This document shows, one piece after another, positions 59,834 to 64,000 of a stretch of DNA of 64,000 nucleotides; the stretch's first letter is position 1, and each line of letters starts with the position of its first letter. Source of the DNA: CAZUQP01 sp964622455 (GTDB lineage Bacteria; Pseudomonadota; Gammaproteobacteria; DSM-16500); the NCBI GenBank assembly GCA_964622455.1, contig CAZUQP010000022.1, positions 67,014-131,013 of the forward strand, written 5' to 3'. The notes under the pieces were generated by a model. That model made no database searches and was not told where the DNA came from. It saw nothing but the letters and a program-made list of their open reading frames with translations. A program made the translations under genes and the position numbers.

Positions 59834-60574
59834 ATGCAGAAAAATATCGTCATTTTTGGAGCAACTTCATTAATAGCGCAAGAAATTGCAAAATTATATG
59901 CAAAAAATGGAGACCAGCTTTTTTTAGTAGGCCGTAATTTAAATCGTTTGTTAGCAATTACGGAGGACCTTGAGGTAAGAAGTGGTAAAAAAGTAAATTA
60001 TGAATGCTGTGATTTAACTGACTTTGACAGCCATCAACGTATCATTGATACAGCCATCAAACAGCTAGGCCATATTGATATTATTTTAATTGCACATGGG
60101 ACTTTACCTAATCAAAAAGCGTGCGAAAAAAACTTTCAATATACCTATGATGAATTAAAGACAAATTTAATTAGCAGTATTTCCCTTCTTACCTTACTGG
60201 CAAATTATTTTGAAGGGCGAGGAAAAGGATGTTTAGCTGTTCTTTCTTCGGTTGCGGGTGATCGGGGCAGGCAGAGCAATTATATCTACGGAACAGCTAA
60301 GGCTGGGCTTAGTGTTTTTTTACAAGGGTTGCGCAATCGTTTGCGTCGTTCAAATGTGAATGTTCTGACTATTAAACCAGGATTTGTTGATACCCCAATG
60401 ACTCAAAATTTTAAAAAAGGATTTCTTTGGGCTAAACCAGACAAAGTCGCCAAAAAGATCGTAAAGTCTATTTATCAAGGCCAACAAGAAATTTATGTTC
60501 CTTGGTTTTGGTGCTATATTATGTGGATTATTAAAATAATTCCTGAACGTGTGTTCTGCAAATTAAAATTATAA
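59834..60574 (+). CDS. DprE2-like short-chain reductase
   Basis: A 246-residue classical SDR with NAD(P) motif GATSLIAQEIAKLYA and catalytic S-Y-K (SSVAGDRGRQSNYIYGTAK). Paired with the DprE1-like oxidase it should reduce the 2-keto intermediate to polyprenyl-phosphate arabinose, as DprE2 does. The C-terminus has a hydrophobic tail (VPWFWCYIMWIIKIIP). GAGG, overlapping the previous stop, lies 8 bases before the chosen ATG; a TTG 27 bases earlier is less likely. Last gene of the operon. Confidence 0.85.
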   Translation: MQKNIVIFGATSLIAQEIAKLYAKNGDQLFLVGRNLNRLLAITEDLEVRSGKKVNYECCDLTDFDSHQRIIDTAIKQLGHIDIILIAHGTLPNQKACEKNFQYTYDELKTNLISSISLLTLLANYFEGRGKGCLAVLSSVAGDRGRQSNYIYGTAKAGLSVFLQGLRNRLRRSNVNVLTIKPGFVDTPMTQNFKKGFLWAKPDKVAKKIVKSIYQGQQEIYVPWFWCYIMWIIKIIPERVFCKLKL

Positions 60575-60613
60575 AAAATAATGGGCTCGGGATGCAAGCG
60601 CTAACGTAGATAG

Positions 60614-61150
60614 TTATTCATGGGGTTGATCTATCGCAGTATTAAAACGCAATAAGTAACGTTTTGAAGAATGCTTATCGCGATGAATATCTCTTATTTC
60701 TTCTTTGTAATTTCCATGGGTAAAATTTGTAACGGCTTTGCGCCAAAAGGCAAGCGCTTTTTTATTTTCAGGTATGACGGATATCTCCCACAGACCCGGA
60801 TATGTTTCCCAAAGTTGATGAGCAATCATTTCGCCTATTTTTTGATCTTGAAATTTGGCAAGTATAAAAAATTGGCCCATATTCCAATCGATATCCGGGG
60901 TAGTGCCAGTTTTATTGAGAAGCGCAAATCCAGCTAATTCATTTTCGAGTCTAATTAAAAAAGCTTTTCGTGTGGGATCTTCAAAATAGTGCTTAAAATC
61001 ATAAGATTCATAAAGACCATCTTCGGGGCATGCCCATTCTTTCGAAATAAATCCGCAATAACGTGACATATCGTAAACATAAAATCGTGCCATATTTTGA
61101 ATGACAGGATAATCAGCAAGCGTTGCTTCAATCAGTTTGGGTTTAAGCAT
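60614..61150 (-). CDS. GNAT-family acetyltransferase
   Basis: A 178-residue GNAT-fold protein. The acetyl-CoA loop is in FILAKFQDQKIGEMIAHQLW and the following strand ends in WEISVIPENKKALAFWRKAV, the usual GNAT motif A/B. No substrate can be named. It faces away from the operon upstream and stands alone. Confidence 0.87.
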   Translation of the reverse strand: MLKPKLIEATLADYPVIQNMARFYVYDMSRYCGFISKEWACPEDGLYESYDFKHYFEDPTRKAFLIRLENELAGFALLNKTGTTPDIDWNMGQFFILAKFQDQKIGEMIAHQLWETYPGLWEISVIPENKKALAFWRKAVTNFTHGNYKEEIRDIHRDKHSSKRYLLRFNTAIDQPHE

Positions 61151-61219
61151 GAATATTGAATCACTATAAAATAATCAAATTAGGTAGCTTTATTTTACAG
61201 GAAATGGAAGAATAACATA

Positions 61220-61618
61220 ATGAAAAAAATACGATTTCTTATCGGTGTTGTGCTGGCGGGTGTGGTAGCTGAATTTATACACACAAATGTGGGTATGCCA
61301 GCGACGCATTACAACACGTTTATAGATTTAGTGGCTTACTTAACCAAACCTTTGCAGGCGTTGGGGGCGGCTATTATTTATTATTTGATGGGTGATCGCT
61401 TGCCCACTCAATCACGTTTTTTAAGAGGGATTATTTTAGGATTGCTCATCCTCTTGGTGAAAGGACAACTGATACGTGAACCATTAATGAATTTTTTACT
61501 TCCCAATACGATGACTGAAGTTCTATTACAATCAACTCAAGTTTGGTTATCCAATTTTGCAATGGCAATTATTATTACGCTAATGATTACGCCAAAAAAT
61601 AACAGCAGCGCTAGATAA
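61220..61618 (+). CDS. Small membrane protein of unknown function
   Basis: A 132-residue protein with about four hydrophobic stretches (about 5-20, 48-65, 70-85, 105-125). GGAAG lies 9 bases before the ATG, so translation looks real. I do not recognise the family. Confidence 0.6.
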   Translation: MKKIRFLIGVVLAGVVAEFIHTNVGMPATHYNTFIDLVAYLTKPLQALGAAIIYYLMGDRLPTQSRFLRGIILGLLILLVKGQLIREPLMNFLLPNTMTEVLLQSTQVWLSNFAMAIIITLMITPKNNSSAR

Positions 61619-61681
61619 CATTGTCGCGCGAGGAGCATCAATTCATGCGAATAAGGGTGTTAGGCTTTCAATATTGCACGC

Positions 61682-61960
61682 TTAGGAGCGCGGAGTATGC
61701 GCTCTGACATATGCTTTTAGAACAGCATTTATTTTTGATTGATAACCTTGTCCTTTCTTTTTAAAATAATCAACTACATCCTCGTCCAATCGTACTGAAA
61801 GATGTATTTTGTGAGCAGGCATAACAACCTCTGCGTTTTCCCAAAATTTTTTCATAGTTGCGGGGCTGTCTTTATAGTTGATATCTGTATCATCTTTTTG
61901 ATGTAATTTAACTAAATTAGTTTTACTTTTCACATTTTTCTTTATAGATTTCGCGTTCAT
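61682..61960 (-). CDS. brnA: BrnA-family antitoxin, now without an intact toxin
   Basis: A 92-residue antitoxin: an N-terminal toxin-binding part (WENAEVVMPAH) and a C-terminal ribbon-helix-helix domain (IHLSVRLDEDVVDYFKKKGQGYQSKINAVLKAYVRAH) typical of BrnA. The ATG has GGAGGG some 9 bases upstream. The overlapping toxin gene upstream is broken (next entry), so this gene stands alone and may still bind DNA, or BrnT from another locus. Confidence 0.82.
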   Translation of the reverse strand: MNAKSIKKNVKSKTNLVKLHQKDDTDINYKDSPATMKKFWENAEVVMPAHKIHLSVRLDEDVVDYFKKKGQGYQSKINAVLKAYVRAHTPRS

Positions 61961-62075
61961 TTCGATTTGCCCTCCTGATTGATATAATACGTATAGCATC
62001 CTTTCTTTTCGTAAAAACGACTACGACGACAGCTCCACCCAGTTGACCTAAACCAATCAAGCGTTGTTCTCCATC
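61923..62075 (-). pseudogene. brnT: brnT toxin remnant (C-terminal half)
   Basis: Read on the minus strand, this encodes DGEQRLIGLGQLGG followed by AVVVVVFTKRKDAIRIISIRR and ANRNEREIYKEKCEK, then a stop. That is the C-terminal half of BrnT (family pattern: GE.R..IG...G....V.YT.R....RIISAR.A...ER..Y). A stop codon immediately upstream (62076-62078) cuts it off and no N-terminal half is visible in any frame further up. It overlaps the antitoxin start by 38 bases, as intact brnTA does. Confidence 0.75.
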
Positions 62076-62150
62076 TTATTTAAAGTGTATTCAAAAAAAT
62101 CCGCACGTGATTCGTGATTTGGTTAACCAGTAAATCATTTAATCCTATTA

Positions 62151-62241
62151 GCAAGTAGCCCTGATGGAACGCAGTAACATCAAGGGCTATTCTTACAATT
62201 AAAAACCTTGATTTCGCTATCGCTCCATCAAGGCTACTTGC
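62151..62241. repeat. BIME-like pair of REP repeats, copies B and C
   Basis: Two inverted REP-like units flanked by perfect 10-base inverted ends GCAAGTAGCC (62151-62160) and GGCTACTTGC (62232-62241). Copy B: GCCCTGATG with CATCAAGGGC (one bulge). Copy C: CCTTGAT (62206-62212) with ATCAAGG (62227-62233). The pattern GTAGCC(C)TGATGGAGCG...ATCA(A)GG is one recurring in many gammaproteobacteria (general knowledge). Between the antitoxin remnant and the next gene (61961-62257) nothing else is visible. Confidence 0.8.
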
Positions 62242-62257
62242 TATACGAGTTATAAAG

Positions 62258-62701
62258 TTATTTTTTGCAAACTGGAGTTTTTTCTAATAAAGGAGCAAGC
62301 TTTTCTTCATGAAAAGCTTTAATGATAGGGTCTCTGATATCTTTGTATGAAATACCTCGTGCGGAGGTACTAGATATTGCTTTCTTGTTTACATGATTAA
62401 TTGTTAGGAATTCAAATTCATATCGGATGTTGCTATCTTTATCAAGCAATAAGTTATATCTCGCTGAATGGATAACTTGATTTTCGTTTTTGGATTCATT
62501 TTCTAATTTTTTTTTCTCCGAGGCGCTTTCATAATAAAACGTAGCGTGCCCATTAAGATTCGCGAACGCTATAAAAAGCGCATCATTTTCTTCCGCAGGC
62601 TTGAATAAATTACTTTCTTGAATAATTTTGAATAGGGTTAATGCATTAGCGTTAAATTCAAGGCGACCTGCACTGTTTGTTCTAAATAATCGTTGTTGCA
62701 T
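62258..62701 (-). CDS. Unknown protein, 5' end disturbed by an IS
   Basis: A 147-residue soluble protein (MQQRLFRTNSAGRLEFNANAL...). I do not recognise it. The frame runs to a GTG at 62737, but those extra 12 residues lie in the inverted repeat of the insertion sequence and are not native. The ATG at 62701 is only 11 bases from the IS end and has no ribosome-binding site, so either the gene was truncated at its 5' end or it lost its leader and promoter. Confidence 0.5.
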   Translation of the reverse strand: MQQRLFRTNSAGRLEFNANALTLFKIIQESNLFKPAEENDALFIAFANLNGHATFYYESASEKKKLENESKNENQVIHSARYNLLLDKDSNIRYEFEFLTINHVNKKAISSTSARGISYKDIRDPIIKAFHEEKLAPLLEKTPVCKK

Positions 62702-62712
62702 GAGCAGAATCT

Positions 62713-64000
62713 GGCTCTTCCCCAGATAAGGGGGCACTTTAATCAGAAATAGATTACCTTACTTGTTGAATGGACAAGAGGAAGGAGATTAAAGATGCCC
62801 CGCAAGGATAATATCCTAAATTTGCCTGGTTTTTCTATCAAAAAAGTCAGTGGTTATAACCCGATGGTATTGGAAGTGAGTTATCGAAGGGTGCCGCGTT
62901 GCGTTTACTGTTCTGGTAAAAGGTTGCGCAAAAAAGCGCGTTATACTCGTCAAGTCAAACACGAAACAATAGGCCATAGGCTCACACTGCTGCGTTTTAC
63001 GGCATATAAATTTTATTGCAATGATTGTAGGCGTTATTTTAATCAGCAGTTTCAGGGGATAGGAAAATATCAGAGAGCTACAGAGAGATTACACTTTCAA
63101 GTATTTCATCGGCATACACAAGGAGTGTCGCAACAAGATTTATCAAAAGATTTTAAAATGGGCAAGGCCACGATAGAGCGCTGGTATCACCAACGATATG
63201 TATTAGAGTACAAAGAGCTTCAGAATGAACCTTGTCCTCAAGTGCTAGGCATTGATGAACATTTTTTTAGTAAAAAGCAAGGTTACGCAACGACGCTCTG
63301 TAATTTAAAGAGGAATAAAATCTTTGATATTGTAAAAGGACGTTCAGCAAAAGATTTAGGAGCGTATTTGCAACAGTTACGTGGGAGAGAGAATGTTAAG
63401 GTAATTTGTATTGATTTAAGCAGTACCTATCGTCACTTAATACAACAATATTTTCCTAACGCTAAAATTGTAGCGGATCGATTTCATGTTGTTCGTCTTA
63501 TGCTTCATCAGTGCATGCAAACATATCAAGAGATTGACCCTAAGATGAAAAACCAACGAGGATTGTTAGTGGCGTTGCGCGCTAATCCTGAAAATCTGAA
63601 TAGTAAATATTTAAAAAAGCGTGATGAATATTTAGAGCAGCATCCTGCTATCCATGCAATTTATCAATTCAAGCAACAACTGCATCAAGTATTGATGAAG
63701 AAAACACTGCCTGCACGAGAGTGTAAAAAAGTAATTCCTTTGTTTCTAGAAATGATTACATCACTCAAGCAAAGTCCTTTTAAACGATTGATGACGTTAG
63801 GCAAAACATTGTATCAGTGGCGCGAGGAGGTAGTGCGTATGTGGAGGTTTAGTAAGAATAATGGAATAACAGAAGGGTTCCATCGCAAGATGAAACTGAT
63901 TCAAAGAAGAGCCTATGGTTTTCGGAACTTTGAAAATTATAGATTACGAGTTAGAGTACTGTGTTCATAGGAGAAGTGCCCCCTGAAATGGGAAAGAGCC
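62713..64000 (+). mobile_element. ISL3-family insertion sequence, complete
   Basis: Inverted repeats of 27 bases, 23 identical, at 62713-62739 and 63974-64000, beginning GGCTCTTCCCCAG and, reverse-complemented, GGCTCTTTCCCAT and both ending GGGGGCACTT. One full transposase gene lies between. The element is 1288 bp. The right repeat ends on the last base of the window, so the expected 8-base target duplication (left copy CAGAATCT at 62705-62712) cannot be checked. Confidence 0.93.
62795..63970 (+). CDS. tnpA: ISL3-family transposase
   Basis: A 391-residue transposase. An N-terminal zinc-finger (zf-ISL3) has CVYCSGKR and CNDC; a helix-turn-helix (about 105-135; GVSQQDLSKDFKMGKATIERWY) follows; the DDE_Tnp_ISL3 domain has D in VLGIDEHFF, D in IADRFHVV-type motif KIVADRFHVVRL and the glutamate in NNGITEGFHRKMK. 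AAGGAG lies 8 bases before the ATG. It appears intact, ending 3 bases before the right inverted repeat. Confidence 0.94.
   Translation: MPRKDNILNLPGFSIKKVSGYNPMVLEVSYRRVPRCVYCSGKRLRKKARYTRQVKHETIGHRLTLLRFTAYKFYCNDCRRYFNQQFQGIGKYQRATERLHFQVFHRHTQGVSQQDLSKDFKMGKATIERWYHQRYVLEYKELQNEPCPQVLGIDEHFFSKKQGYATTLCNLKRNKIFDIVKGRSAKDLGAYLQQLRGRENVKVICIDLSSTYRHLIQQYFPNAKIVADRFHVVRLMLHQCMQTYQEIDPKMKNQRGLLVALRANPENLNSKYLKKRDEYLEQHPAIHAIYQFKQQLHQVLMKKTLPARECKKVIPLFLEMITSLKQSPFKRLMTLGKTLYQWREEVVRMWRFSKNNGITEGFHRKMKLIQRRAYGFRNFENYRLRVRVLCS

Noticed and set aside
57241..60574. Mycobacterial contamination as source of DprE-like genes
   Set aside because: Base composition is A/T-rich like the rest of the window and the genes are embedded seamlessly between gammaproteobacterial genes.
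62702..62737. GTG start extending the unknown gene into the IS
   Set aside because: These codons belong to the left inverted repeat of the ISL3 element.

Overview
The window reads as a stretch of chromosome from an A+T-rich gammaproteobacterium, most likely of the order Legionellales (Coxiella / Aquicella / Rickettsiella relatives). Reasons: SMC is used instead of MukB and sits in an smc-zipA-ligA run; housekeeping blocks keep gammaproteobacterial order (mnmA-hflD-purB near icd; clpS-clpA-infA; trxB / ftsK-lolA-rarA); and these are interspersed with genes that look host-directed (an ankyrin-like protein with a PPPY motif, a neutral-sphingomyelinase-like phosphodiesterase, a cNMP-binding patatin, small outer-membrane barrels). 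Species assignment is inference; no rRNA or tRNA gene is present.

Layout. 0-5.8 kb: lolC-lolD lipoprotein exporter, comEC, and a convergent histidine kinase/receiver pair. 5.8-16.1 kb: smc-zipA-ligA, a small coiled-coil membrane protein with 33-bp tandem repeats, a DUF2845 protein, then mnmA-hflD-purB. 16.1-23 kb: an outer-membrane barrel, a G/C-rich inverted repeat, icd, clpS-clpA, infA, a J-like protein, trxB. 23-29.8 kb: ftsK, then an accessory block (toxin-antitoxin pair, ankyrin-like gene and a fragment of a second copy) inserted between ftsK and the lolA-rarA pair. 29.8-45.8 kb: DUF29, phosphate transporter and regulator, an NlpC/P60 hydrolase, an EamA transporter, a TumE-type toxin-antitoxin pair, mfd, malic enzyme, a paired SMR transporter, glycerophosphodiesterase, patatin, CvpA, TonB-like protein. 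45.8-53.4 kb: a structured intergenic repeat, the sphingomyelinase-like gene, the prpBCD methylcitrate cycle, an outer-membrane barrel, pirin, DoxX. 53.5-60.6 kb: a tight six-gene operon for a lipid-linked furanose. 60.6-64 kb: small genes, a decayed BrnT/BrnA module, REP-like repeats and a complete ISL3-family insertion sequence whose right end is the last base of the window.

The most interesting system is the 53.5-60.6 kb operon. It encodes a HAD-phosphatase/UbiA-prenyltransferase fusion resembling decaprenyl-phosphate phosphoribosyl transferase, a DprE1-like oxidase, a DprE2-like reductase and a GT-C-type membrane glycosyltransferase, plus an NAD-dependent epimerase and an FAD oxidoreductase. 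On paper this makes polyprenyl-phosphate D-arabinofuranose from PRPP and transfers it to an unknown surface acceptor, a chemistry best known from mycobacteria. The DprE1-like protein has alanine where the mycobacterial enzyme carries the cysteine targeted by covalent inhibitors. Secondary points are the accessory insertion between ftsK and lolA, a BrnT toxin decayed to its C-terminal half beside an intact antitoxin, and an SMR pair in which one subunit lacks the essential glutamate.
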